From contig URQA01000090.1 of assembly GCA_900549885.1 (NCBI GenBank), positions 1-10,360 of the forward strand: a stretch of DNA of 10,360 nt, read 5' to 3'. The notes under the pieces are model-generated. The model saw nothing but the letters and a program-made list of their open reading frames with translations, did not search any database and was not told the origin of the DNA. This document shows positions 1 to 6,360 of the stretch, one piece after another (the first letter of the stretch is position 1; each line of letters starts with the position of its first letter). The translations under genes were made by a program, and so were the position numbers. This DNA comes from an uncultured Eubacteriales bacterium. GTDB taxonomy: Bacteria > Bacillota > Clostridia > Oscillospirales > Oscillospiraceae.

Positions 1-793
1 CGATGGCATTTTTGCCCAGCTTCTGGTAGAGTCCATCGGTGAACAGGGCGTCGAACTGCACCCCCAGCAGCCAGCCCTTGGCCAGCAGGGCGCCCCGCTG
101 CTTCACGGCGGTCATAAAGCGCCCGGGGGCGTTGTGCCGGGGGAAGACCACCGCCTCTCCGAACAGGGCCCCCACCTTGGTCCCCCCGATGTAGAACACG
201 TCGCAGCTGGCCGCCAGGTCCGCCAGGGTCATGCCGCTCCCCCGGCTGGCCAGCCCATAGCCCATCCGGGCGCCGTCCAGGTACAGCGGTATCTTGTATT
301 GCCGGCACACCTGGTGGATCTCCCCCAGCTCCGCCCGGGTATAGAGGGTGCCCAGCTCGGTGGGCCAGGACAGGTACACCATGCCCGGAAATACCATGTG
401 TTCGTGGTTCTCGTCCCCGTAAAAGCCCTCCAGATAGGTCCGCAGCTCCGCCGCTGACAGCTTCCCCTCCCGCTGGGGCAGCTCCAGCACCTTGTGCCCG
501 GTTGCCTCGATGGCTCCCGCCTCATGGGTACAGATGTGTCCCGTGGCGGGGGCGATCACCCCCTCCCAGGGGGCCAGCAGGGCGGAGATCACCGTCTGAT
601 TGGCCTGGGTCCCGCCCACCAGGAAAAAGACGTCCCCCTCCGGGCAGCCGCAGGCCCGCCGGATCTTCTCCTTTGCCCGGGCGCAGTATGGATCGGTCCC
701 ATATCCGGGTTGCTGCTTCCGATTGGTCTCCGCCAGCCGCCGGAGCACCTGCTCGTGGGCCCCCTCAGAGTAGTCGTTGACAAAAGACAGCAT
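1..793 (-). CDS. ltaE: Low-specificity L-threonine aldolase, 3' end cut by the window edge
   Basis: This is a PLP-dependent aldolase of the threonine aldolase/beta-eliminating lyase family. It cleaves L-threonine or L-allo-threonine to glycine and acetaldehyde in the cytoplasm. I translated 264 codons on the minus strand from ATG at 793-791; the frame stays open to base 1, so roughly the last quarter is missing (family members are about 340 residues). Visible landmarks are a GGTQANQ segment (60-66) in the PLP phosphate-binding region, H86 in a GHICTHEAGA stretch that should stack on the cofactor, LDGAR (172-176) with the PLP-contacting Asp and Arg, and YIGGTKVG (201-208), whose K206 is the expected Schiff-base lysine. 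The start is supported by AGAGGAAGGA just upstream on the minus strand. Coding is G-rich on its own strand. The gene is divergent from ppx. Substrate preference between threonine isomers cannot be told from sequence. Confidence 0.93.
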   Translation of the reverse strand, partial: MLSFVNDYSEGAHEQVLRRLAETNRKQQPGYGTDPYCARAKEKIRRACGCPEGDVFFLVGGTQANQTVISALLAPWEGVIAPATGHICTHEAGAIEATGHKVLELPQREGKLSAAELRTYLEGFYGDENHEHMVFPGMVYLSWPTELGTLYTRAELGEIHQVCRQYKIPLYLDGARMGYGLASRGSGMTLADLAASCDVFYIGGTKVGALFGEAVVFPRHNAPGRFMTAVKQRGALLAKGWLLGVQFDALFTDGLYQKLGKNAI

Positions 794-944
794 GCTCAGT
801 TCCTTCCTCTCTGTAAGATCTCCAGATGAAGGAAGTTTACCACATTTCCCCGGGGATCTCTATACTCTGCCGTCAAAAATCATCGTTTTGTCTGTCCAGC
901 CAGTGATTTTACATACATTTAACCAAAATTCTGCATCCTATTTC

Positions 945-973
945 TGGACCCAGCCCCCTGCATTTGATATCAT
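945..973 (+). promoter_or_regulatory. Candidate promoter for ppx
   Basis: TGGACC (945-950), a 17-base spacer and TATCAT (968-973) give 4/6 and 5/6 matches to the vegetative sigma consensus. Transcription would start near 980, about 50 bases before the ppx ATG. The spacer is GC-rich, so this is only a moderate candidate. I found no equally good site on the minus strand for the aldolase gene. Confidence 0.35.
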
Positions 974-989
974 ACGACTCAGATGATCC

Positions 990-1010
990 GGTCCCGCTTC
1001 CGAGCGGACC
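990..1010 (+). other. Possible leader hairpin before ppx
   Basis: GGTCCCGC (990-997) can pair with GCGGACC (1004-1010) with one bulged C and a six-base loop. It lies ten bases upstream of the ppx ribosome binding site (AGGAG, 1021-1025). There is no U-tract, so it is not a terminator. A role in mRNA stability or translation is possible but nothing more can be supported. Confidence 0.2.
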
Positions 1011-1032
1011 GCAGCCACAGAGGAGAGCTTGC

Positions 1033-1950
1033 ATGTACGCTATTATCGACATCGGCTCCAATACCATCCGCCTGAATGTCTATCAGGTGGAGGAGGACGG
1101 AGCTATCCACAGCATTTTTCAAAGCAAGGAGACGGCCGGCCTGGCCGGCTATGTTCGGGAGGACGGCTCCATGAGCCGGGAGGGCCTCGACCGGGCCGCA
1201 GACGCCCTGCTCCGCTTCCGGTCCATCCTGGATGCCCTCCACATTGAGAACCGGGCGGTCTTCGCCACCGCCTCTCTGCGCAACATTACCAACAGTGAGG
1301 AGGCGGTCTTCCAGCTCCAGGAGCGCACCGGACTGATGATCCGCCTCCTCTCCGGCCGGGAGGAGGCCATCCTGGACTATGTGGGAGCCACCTCCGGCAT
1401 GGAGGAGCGGGAGCAGGGCATGGTGCTGGACATCGGCGGCGGCTCCACCGAGTGGGTCTGCCTCTCTCAGGGCAGGATACGCCACGCCGCCTCCATCCCC
1501 CTGGGCTCCCTGAACCTGTATAACCGCTGTGTGGAGACCCTGCTCCCCTCCCCCAAAGAACAGGCCAAGATCCGCAAGCAGGTGAAAAAAGCGCTGGACA
1601 GCGCCCCCCTGCCCGACTTTCCCTGTCCGGTGATCTGTGGGGTGGGCGGCACCATCCGCGGGGCCGGGAAGCTGTGCAACTACCTCTACAAGCTGCCCGC
1701 CGGCAACCGCACCATCACCCTGAACATGGTGGACGGCCTCCTGGAGCGCTTCTCCGCTCCCGCTAAGGCGGACCTCCAGATCCTGCTGAAGATCGTCCCC
1801 GAGCGGGTCCACACCCTGCTCCCTGGGCTGGTCATCCTCTCCACCCTGGCCCATCGGTGCCGGGGCGACGCCATTGAGGTCAGCAGCTACGGCGTCCGGG
1901 AGGGCTTCCTGCTCACCGAGGTATTGAAACGAAGGAGCGTGACTGTCTGA
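1033..1950 (+). CDS. ppx: Exopolyphosphatase, Ppx/GppA family
   Basis: This 305-residue protein belongs to the ASKHA-fold Ppx/GppA phosphatases, which release phosphate from inorganic polyphosphate ends or hydrolyse pppGpp. Motifs are DIGSNTIRL (6-14, phosphate-1 loop), TASLRN (79-84), SGREEA (107-112) with the likely catalytic glutamate, DIGGGSTE (133-140, phosphate-2 loop), CGVGGTIRG (202-210) and YGVREGFL (286-293) at the C-terminus. The length fits the short form made only of the two ASKHA domains, without the C-terminal HD-like domain of the E. coli enzymes. I chose ATG 1033 rather than the in-frame upstream ATG at 964 because AGGAG (1021-1025) sits seven bases before it and homology begins exactly there. 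The stop codon overlaps the next start (TGATG, 1948-1952), so translation of the two genes is probably coupled. Polyphosphatase versus pppGppase activity cannot be separated from sequence; the ppk1-type neighbour favours polyphosphate. Confidence 0.93.
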   Translation: MYAIIDIGSNTIRLNVYQVEEDGAIHSIFQSKETAGLAGYVREDGSMSREGLDRAADALLRFRSILDALHIENRAVFATASLRNITNSEEAVFQLQERTGLMIRLLSGREEAILDYVGATSGMEEREQGMVLDIGGGSTEWVCLSQGRIRHAASIPLGSLNLYNRCVETLLPSPKEQAKIRKQVKKALDSAPLPDFPCPVICGVGGTIRGAGKLCNYLYKLPAGNRTITLNMVDGLLERFSAPAKADLQILLKIVPERVHTLLPGLVILSTLAHRCRGDAIEVSSYGVREGFLLTEVLKRRSVTV

Positions 1951-2918
1951 TGGCCCGGGAACCCCAACCTTACATGCAGAACCGCGAGCTCTCCTGGCTC
2001 ACGTTCAATGAGCGGGTGCTGGAAGAGGCCCGCGATCCCTCCAATCCCCTGGCCGAGCGGCTGAAATTTGTCTCCATCTTCACCAGCAACCTGGACGAAT
2101 TCTTTATGATCCGGGTGGGCAGCCTCTATGACATGGCTGTCATGGGGGACGACCAGGTGGACAGCCGCACCGGCCTGCTCCCCTCCCAGCAGCTGGAGGC
2201 CATCTACCGCCGGGCAGTCCTTCTGATGGAGCAGCGGGACCAGGTCTACGCCCAGCTCCAGACCCAGCTCCAGGCCTATGGGGTCTGCGAAGTCTCCCCT
2301 GGCCAGCTCGCCGGGAAGGACAAGGACTTTCTCAAGACCTACTTCAAGACCCAGCTGCTCCCCATCCTCTCCCCTCAAATCGTGGACATCAACCACCCCT
2401 TCCCTCACCTCCAGAACAAGAGCGTCTATGTGGTGGCCCGCCTCCATGGGAAGGACCGCAGCCTCTTCGGCATCGTCCCTGTGCCTCCCTCCGCCCCCGA
2501 GGTAGTCTATCTCCCCGGGGAGGGACTGCGCTATGTGCGCACCGAACAGCTGCTTCTGGATAACCTGAAGCGGGTCTTTGACCCCTACGGCGTGGCGGAG
2601 AAAAACTGTGTCTGCGTCACCCGCAACGCCGATATCGCCCCCCAGGACGAGGGCTTTGATGTGGACGATGACTTCCGCTGCCAGATGCAGAAGCTGCTTC
2701 ACAAGCGCAAACGGATGGCCGTGGTCCGGCTGGAGTGCGCCGCCCTGGGCGGCGTGGTGGAGGGGGAAGAGTACGCCGTCCAGGTGACGCTCCGGGCACT
2801 GCTGCCGGAGGGGCAGGCCGAAGCCTTTTCCATGCGGATGACTGAGCTGTCCGCCGGGGCTTTTGGGGCGGTGGAGCTGGGCCAGGTGCTGCGCCCGGCG
2901 CCGCTGGAGGGGCGGTAA
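1950..2918 (+). CDS. Chimeric ORF: N-terminal half of polyphosphate kinase 1 joined to a YigZ-like C-terminal tail
   Basis: The first ~260 of 322 residues are plainly PPK1. NRELSWLTFNERVLEEA (11-27) and SNLDEFFMIRVG (46-57, N47 matching the ATP-contacting Asn) are the N-terminal domain, and the middle (PP kinase) domain runs to about HKRKRMAVVRLE (251-262). A complete PPK1 is about 700 residues; the C-terminal phospholipase-D-like domains carrying the autophosphorylated His are absent here, and no downstream frame in the window encodes them. The last ~55 residues instead resemble the DUF1949 domain at the end of YigZ/IMPACT proteins: EYAVQVTLRALLPEG (274-288) and AFSMRMTELSAG (292-303). The switch falls about 2733-2750. 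The ATG is preceded by GAAGGAG (1931-1937) at 12 bases and overlaps the ppx stop. As written, the product cannot make polyphosphate. A rearranged pseudogene or an assembly join are both possible. The PPK1 part is certain; the YigZ assignment is by motif memory only. Confidence 0.8.
   Translation: MAREPQPYMQNRELSWLTFNERVLEEARDPSNPLAERLKFVSIFTSNLDEFFMIRVGSLYDMAVMGDDQVDSRTGLLPSQQLEAIYRRAVLLMEQRDQVYAQLQTQLQAYGVCEVSPGQLAGKDKDFLKTYFKTQLLPILSPQIVDINHPFPHLQNKSVYVVARLHGKDRSLFGIVPVPPSAPEVVYLPGEGLRYVRTEQLLLDNLKRVFDPYGVAEKNCVCVTRNADIAPQDEGFDVDDDFRCQMQKLLHKRKRMAVVRLECAALGGVVEGEEYAVQVTLRALLPEGQAEAFSMRMTELSAGAFGAVELGQVLRPAPLEGR
2736..2918 (+). pseudogene. Probable remnant of a yigZ (IMPACT family) gene: C-terminal DUF1949-like domain
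   Basis: This stretch encodes the tail of the chimeric ORF. Its pattern (E-Y-x-x-x-V-T-L, then L-P-E-G, then A-F with T-E-L-S-A-G, and V-E-L-G-Q-V-L) fits the end of YigZ family proteins, small proteins related to the eukaryotic translation regulator IMPACT. Their usual length is about 200-220 residues, so about three quarters of the gene is missing. Composition also changes: I count 27 G and 17 C in 2761-2820, against 16 G and 28 C in 2161-2220. This suggests the tail belongs with the dnaG side rather than the ppx side. There is no start codon or ribosome binding site of its own that I would trust. Exact left limit is uncertain by about 20 bases. Confidence 0.55.
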
Positions 2919-2983
2919 ACGGAAAAAGGACGTGCCTTGTCATAAAGAAGGAGAAATTTGGATAACATCAGGAGGTGAGCGCC

Positions 2984-4777
2984 ATGCCTATTCCAGAGCG
3001 GTTCCTGGACGAACTCAATGACCGGCTGAACATCGTGGAGGTAGTGTCCGCCTATGTGCCCCTCACCAAAAAGGGGGCCAACTACTGGGGGCTGTGCCCC
3101 TTTCACCACGAGAAGACCCCATCTTTTTCCGTGAATGCGGAAAAGCAGATTTTCCACTGCTTTGGGTGCGGCAAAGGAGGCGGTGCCATCCGTTTTCTCA
3201 TGGAGATGGAGAACCTGTCCTTCCCAGACGCGGTGCGCAAGCTGGCCGGACAGGAGGGTATGGAGGTGCCGGAGGACGACCCCAGCGGTGGCCGTCGCCG
3301 GGAGCGGCGGGCGCGCATTCTGGAACTGAATAAGGAGGCGGCCCGGTTTTACCGCACCATGCTGTCTGACCCCAGAGGGGCGGCGGTAGCCGCCTATATC
3401 GCCGAAGCACGGCGCATTAGCCCGAAATATTCCGCCCGGTTCGGGCTGGGAGCGGCGCCGGAGGGGTGGGACAACCTCATTCGGGCCATGGCCGACAAAG
3501 GCTATGACAAGGCGGAGCTGTTGGAAGCGGGCCTTGCGGTGTCGGGAAAAAACGGCGGAATCTACGATAAGTTCCGCAATCGCCTGATGCTGCCGGTGAT
3601 TGACGTGCGTGGGGATGTGATCGGCTTTACCAGCCGGGTGATGGACGACTCTGCCCCCAAATATCTGAACACGCCCGAAACCTCCGTATTCAAAAAACGT
3701 TCTGTTTTATATGGCGTCAACTACGCCAAAAGCAGCAAACGGCCCAACTTCATTCTGGTGGAGGGCAACATCGACGTCATTTCCATGCACCAAGCGGGCT
3801 TTGACAACACCGTGGCCACCATGGGTACTGCTTTGACGGAAGAGCATATCCGGCTGATCAGCCGGTATACCAAGGAGCTGGTATTGTGTCTGGATAATGA
3901 TGCGGCGGGAGAGGACGCTACCCAGCGGGCCCTGGCCCTGCTGCGCGGCTCCGACCTGGAGGTGAAGGTGCTCCGCCTGCCCCAGAAGCGGGGGGAGGAC
4001 GGAACGCTGGGCAAGCAAGATCCGGACGATTACATCAAGCGATACGGCGGCCAGGCCTTTGAGGCGCTCATGAACCGGAGCGAAAACTCTGTGGAATACC
4101 GTTTGGGGCAGGTCCAAGGCAAGTACGACCTGGAAAAAGACGACCAGCGTTCGGCCTATCTTCAGGAGGCGGCTGGCCTGATCGCCGGGCTGTCAAGTCC
4201 GGTGGAACGGGAAATCTACGGAGGCCGGGCGGCGGATGCCGCCCGCATCTCCCACGAGGTCATGGCCCAGGAGGTGGAGCGCCAGCGCCGGCAGAAAAGC
4301 TGGCAGGCCCGGCGCAAACAGGAACGGCAGGACCTGGCCCCGGCCCGGCAGCTCCAGCCCAAGGAGCGGGCCTTGCGATACAGCAATCTGCATTCCGCCA
4401 GGGCGGAAGAAGGCATCCTTCGGGTGGTGCTGCTGGACGGAGCCTATTTCCGTCAGCTGGACAGCCTGGGCGAAGAGCATTTTTCCTCCCCCGTACTGGG
4501 GAAAGCCTTCTGCCTGCTGCGGCAGCGGTGGCGGGAGGACCGTCCGGCCACCTTGGCGGCGCTGGAGGCGACCGGGGAGTTTTCTCCCCAGGAAATGGAC
4601 TTATTGTCCGGTATTGTCCAGCAGCCTCAGCCCCGGCATACAGCCCAGGCGGCCTTAGAGGATAATTTGGCTATTGTTTTGGAAGAAGCGGGAAAAAGGA
4701 CCATTGCCAGCGGCGCTGATCTGGCGGATCTGAGCGCGAGGCTGAAACAGACAAAAGGCTATATGGAGGATGATTGA
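2984..4777 (+). CDS. dnaG: DNA primase
   Basis: This 597-residue protein synthesises the RNA primers for chromosomal replication together with the DnaB-type helicase. The N-terminal CHC2 zinc-binding domain shows C38, H41, C59 and C62 (in CPFHHEKTPSF and FHCFGCGKGG). The catalytic core contains YDKFRNRLMLPV (194-205), a basic nucleic-acid-binding motif, and a Toprim fold with VEGNIDVIS (259-267) and LDNDAAGED (303-311), supplying the metal-binding acidic residues E260, D303 and D305. A charged linker (about 425-460) leads to the C-terminal helicase-interaction domain (about 465-597). The length is usual. I chose ATG 2984, not the in-frame GTG at 2975, because that GTG is part of the Shine-Dalgarno AGGAGGTGA (2970-2978), eight bases from the ATG. 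The stop lies two bases before the rpoD start, so the two genes form an operon. Asn262 replaces the Tyr normally found in the EGYMD motif. Confidence 0.97.
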   Translation: MPIPERFLDELNDRLNIVEVVSAYVPLTKKGANYWGLCPFHHEKTPSFSVNAEKQIFHCFGCGKGGGAIRFLMEMENLSFPDAVRKLAGQEGMEVPEDDPSGGRRRERRARILELNKEAARFYRTMLSDPRGAAVAAYIAEARRISPKYSARFGLGAAPEGWDNLIRAMADKGYDKAELLEAGLAVSGKNGGIYDKFRNRLMLPVIDVRGDVIGFTSRVMDDSAPKYLNTPETSVFKKRSVLYGVNYAKSSKRPNFILVEGNIDVISMHQAGFDNTVATMGTALTEEHIRLISRYTKELVLCLDNDAAGEDATQRALALLRGSDLEVKVLRLPQKRGEDGTLGKQDPDDYIKRYGGQAFEALMNRSENSVEYRLGQVQGKYDLEKDDQRSAYLQEAAGLIAGLSSPVEREIYGGRAADAARISHEVMAQEVERQRRQKSWQARRKQERQDLAPARQLQPKERALRYSNLHSARAEEGILRVVLLDGAYFRQLDSLGEEHFSSPVLGKAFCLLRQRWREDRPATLAALEATGEFSPQEMDLLSGIVQQPQPRHTAQAALEDNLAIVLEEAGKRTIASGADLADLSARLKQTKGYMEDD

Positions 4778-4779
4778 CC

Positions 4780-6084
4780 ATGAGCAGTAAGAAAAAGACG
4801 AAGCAGCAGGAGACGCTGGCTGTCATGCGGGTGCCAACGGAGAAGTTTGAGGCGGCGAAAGCCGAGATGATGAAGATGGTAGAAGGGGTACAGGGCGCCG
4901 AAAAGCTGGGGGAGCTGCTGGACCGGGGCTATAAAAAAGGCAAGCTGTCCTCTGCTGAGCTTATGGAGGTTTTGGATGCCCTAAGCCTGGAGACGGAACA
5001 ACTGGATAAGCTTTATGATACCATGGAGAACTTGGGCATCGATACCGCCGCTGACGAGGATTTCCTGCCTGCCCTGGACGATGAGGTGGGGCCTCCGGTG
5101 GAAGAACTGGAGGACATTCCGGAGGAGGAGATCGTGGATCCCAACACTCTGGTGGATTCCTTCTCGATTGACGACCCAGTGCGGATGTACCTCAAGGAGA
5201 TCGGCAAGGTAGACCTGCTCACCCCGGAGCAGGAAATTGTCCTGGCCCAGAAGATGGGCGCGGGAAATACCGCCAAGGAGCAGATGGAGGAACTGGAGAA
5301 GGAGGGAGGAGAAGTTCCCGACGAAGTCCGCAAAGAGCTCAATCAGCTGATCAAGGAGGGAGAGCGGGCCAAGCAGTCCTTGGCTGAGGCCAACCTGCGT
5401 CTGGTGGTGTCCATCGCCAAGCGGTATGTGGGCCGGGGAATGCTGTTTCTGGATCTAATCCAGGAGGGCAACCTAGGCTTGATCAAAGCAGTGGAAAAGT
5501 TCGATTACACCAAGGGGTATAAGTTCTCCACTTACGCAACCTGGTGGATCCGCCAGGCGATCACCCGGGCGATTGCAGACCAGGCCCGCACCATCCGCAT
5601 CCCGGTACACATGGTGGAGACCATCAATAAAGTCATCCGGGTCAACCGGCAGCTGCTTCAGGAGCTGGGCCATGATCCCACCCCAGAGGAGACGGCGGCA
5701 GAGATGAACATGCCGGTGGAGAAGGTACGGGAGATCATGAAGATCGCCCAAGAGCCGGTCTCACTGGAAACGCCCATCGGCGAAGAGGAGGACAGCCATT
5801 TGGGCGACTTCATCCCCGATGAGGATGCCTCTGAGCCCTCTGAGGCTGCGTCCTTCACTCTGCTCAAGGAGCAGTTGGTGGATGTGCTGTCCACGCTCAC
5901 CCCACGTGAGGAAAAGGTGCTCAAGCTGCGTTTCGGCATTGAGGACGGCCGGACCCGCACCCTGGAGGAAGTGGGCAAAGAGTTCAATGTCACCCGGGAG
6001 CGCATCCGCCAGATCGAGGCCAAAGCCCTGAGAAAACTGCGCCACCCTTCCCGCTCCAAGAAGCTGAAAGATTTTCTTAACTAA
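4780..6084 (+). CDS. rpoD: Primary sigma factor RpoD (SigA)
   Basis: This 434-residue protein directs RNA polymerase to housekeeping promoters. After an N-terminal region 1.1-like segment and an acidic linker (about 90-120, rich in D and E) comes region 1.2 with DPVRMYLKEIG (132-142). Region 2 includes NLRLVVSIAKRYVGRG (205-220), FLDLIQEGNLGLIKA (223-237) and YKFSTYATWWIRQAITRA (247-264), which binds core polymerase and melts the -10 element. Region 3 follows at about 275-355, and region 4 ends with the -35-binding helix-turn-helix (TLEEVGKEFNVTRERIRQIE, 395-414). The short non-conserved spacer is typical of Firmicutes. I prefer ATG 4780 (GGAGG at 4765-4769, ten-base spacing) to the TTG at 4774, which overlaps the dnaG stop at a spacing of only four. 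It is translated in the dnaG operon; an internal promoter inside dnaG is possible but I did not identify one. Confidence 0.97.
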   Translation: MSSKKKTKQQETLAVMRVPTEKFEAAKAEMMKMVEGVQGAEKLGELLDRGYKKGKLSSAELMEVLDALSLETEQLDKLYDTMENLGIDTAADEDFLPALDDEVGPPVEELEDIPEEEIVDPNTLVDSFSIDDPVRMYLKEIGKVDLLTPEQEIVLAQKMGAGNTAKEQMEELEKEGGEVPDEVRKELNQLIKEGERAKQSLAEANLRLVVSIAKRYVGRGMLFLDLIQEGNLGLIKAVEKFDYTKGYKFSTYATWWIRQAITRAIADQARTIRIPVHMVETINKVIRVNRQLLQELGHDPTPEETAAEMNMPVEKVREIMKIAQEPVSLETPIGEEEDSHLGDFIPDEDASEPSEAASFTLLKEQLVDVLSTLTPREEKVLKLRFGIEDGRTRTLEEVGKEFNVTRERIRQIEAKALRKLRHPSRSKKLKDFLN

Positions 6085-6226
6085 GAGGAGTAGCTTTCAG
6101 GGGACGCGCCCCGGCCGCTTATAGATCTGCGGCTCTTGGTACGCTAAGGCTGATGCCATTGGGCAAAGGGACTGGGAACGCGTCCTATGAAATAGTTCCA
6201 TGAGAGCCGCGCTTGTGTCCGCAGGA
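6085..6226 (+). ncRNA. Candidate structured RNA between rpoD and its terminator (unclassified)
   Basis: No credible protein is encoded here. The sequence can fold compactly: GGGG/CCCC hairpin (6100-6103 with 6109-6112), an eight-base-pair closing stem GCGGCTCT (6129-6136) with AGAGCCGC (6203-6210), and inside it hairpins TGCC/GGCA (6154-6157 with 6162-6165) and GGAAC/GTTCC (6175-6179 with 6195-6199). GCCGC (6114-6118) could instead pair with GCGGC (6129-6133), competing with the closing stem. The GGAGTAGC at 6087-6094 recalls the start of the yybP-ykoY manganese aptamer, but the rest does not fit and I do not call it. The element could be the 3' UTR of rpoD, a processed small RNA, or chance pairing in GC-rich DNA. 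The strand is assumed from the flanking transcription. Confidence 0.3.
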
Positions 6227-6227
6227 G

Positions 6228-6266
6228 GGGGCAGGCTGGCCGTCTGGCCAAACCTGCCCCTTGCAT
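6228..6266 (+). terminator. Hairpin terminator of the dnaG-rpoD operon
   Basis: GGGGCAGG (6228-6235) pairs with CCTGCCCC (6253-6260), with an inner TGGCC/GGCCA stem (6237-6241 with 6246-6250). The following tail is only moderately U-rich (TTGCATATTT, 6261-6270). The strong GC stem and its position between rpoD and the next promoter support termination, though the weak tail could allow readthrough. Confidence 0.65.
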
Positions 6267-6288
6267 ATTTCAAAAAGTATGTTATACT
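6261..6288 (+). promoter_or_regulatory. Promoter of the CNNM/CorC family gene
   Basis: TTGCAT (6261-6266), a 16-base spacer and TATACT (6283-6288) form a vegetative-type promoter: the -10 matches 5/6, the -35 only 3/6. The start would be near 6295, giving a leader of about 65 bases. The -35 hexamer directly adjoins the rpoD terminator stem. AT-rich sequence from 6264 to 6300 stands out sharply in this GC-rich window. Confidence 0.6.
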
Positions 6289-6360
6289 GTATGATAAACT
6301 GGTCTGCGCTGTACATTATGGCGAATCCAACAGGCCATACAAGTTTAGGAGGTTATACCT

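Noticed and set aside
200..800. Plus-strand open frames over the left 800 bases.
   Set aside because: They are shadows of the minus-strand threonine aldolase, whose full set of motifs and ribosome binding site is clear.
847..856. Ten-base palindrome TCCCCGGGGA in the region between ltaE and ppx.
   Set aside because: It is short and GC-only at the core, with no second copy and no clear promoter placement to support an operator.
979..1854. Long antisense open frame (291 codons) opposite ppx.
   Set aside because: It is the shadow of a GC-rich real gene, has no recognisable domain and no ribosome binding site, and ppx shows complete family motifs on the other strand.
1887..2702. Long antisense open frame (271 codons) opposite the PPK1 segment.
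   Set aside because: It lies wholly opposite clear PPK1 motifs, and its translation is low-complexity and typical of antisense frames in GC-rich DNA.
2937..2966. Possible promoter TTGTCA, 18 bases, GATAAC before dnaG.
   Set aside because: The -10 match is only 4/6, and the start would fall inside the AGGAGG of dnaG, giving an mRNA without a full ribosome binding site.
2958..2978. Mini-ORF TTG GAT AAC ATC AGG AGG TGA with AAGGAG upstream, ending in the dnaG ribosome binding site.
   Set aside because: Only six codons, spacing of four bases from its putative ribosome binding site, and it overlaps the real Shine-Dalgarno of dnaG. It could be a leader peptide or a leftover gene start, but chance is as good an explanation.
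6087..6094. GGAGTAGC, resembling the conserved beginning of the yybP-ykoY manganese riboswitch.
   Set aside because: Only this short stretch matches; the other conserved parts of the aptamer are absent, and a terminator plus a new promoter separate it from the downstream gene.
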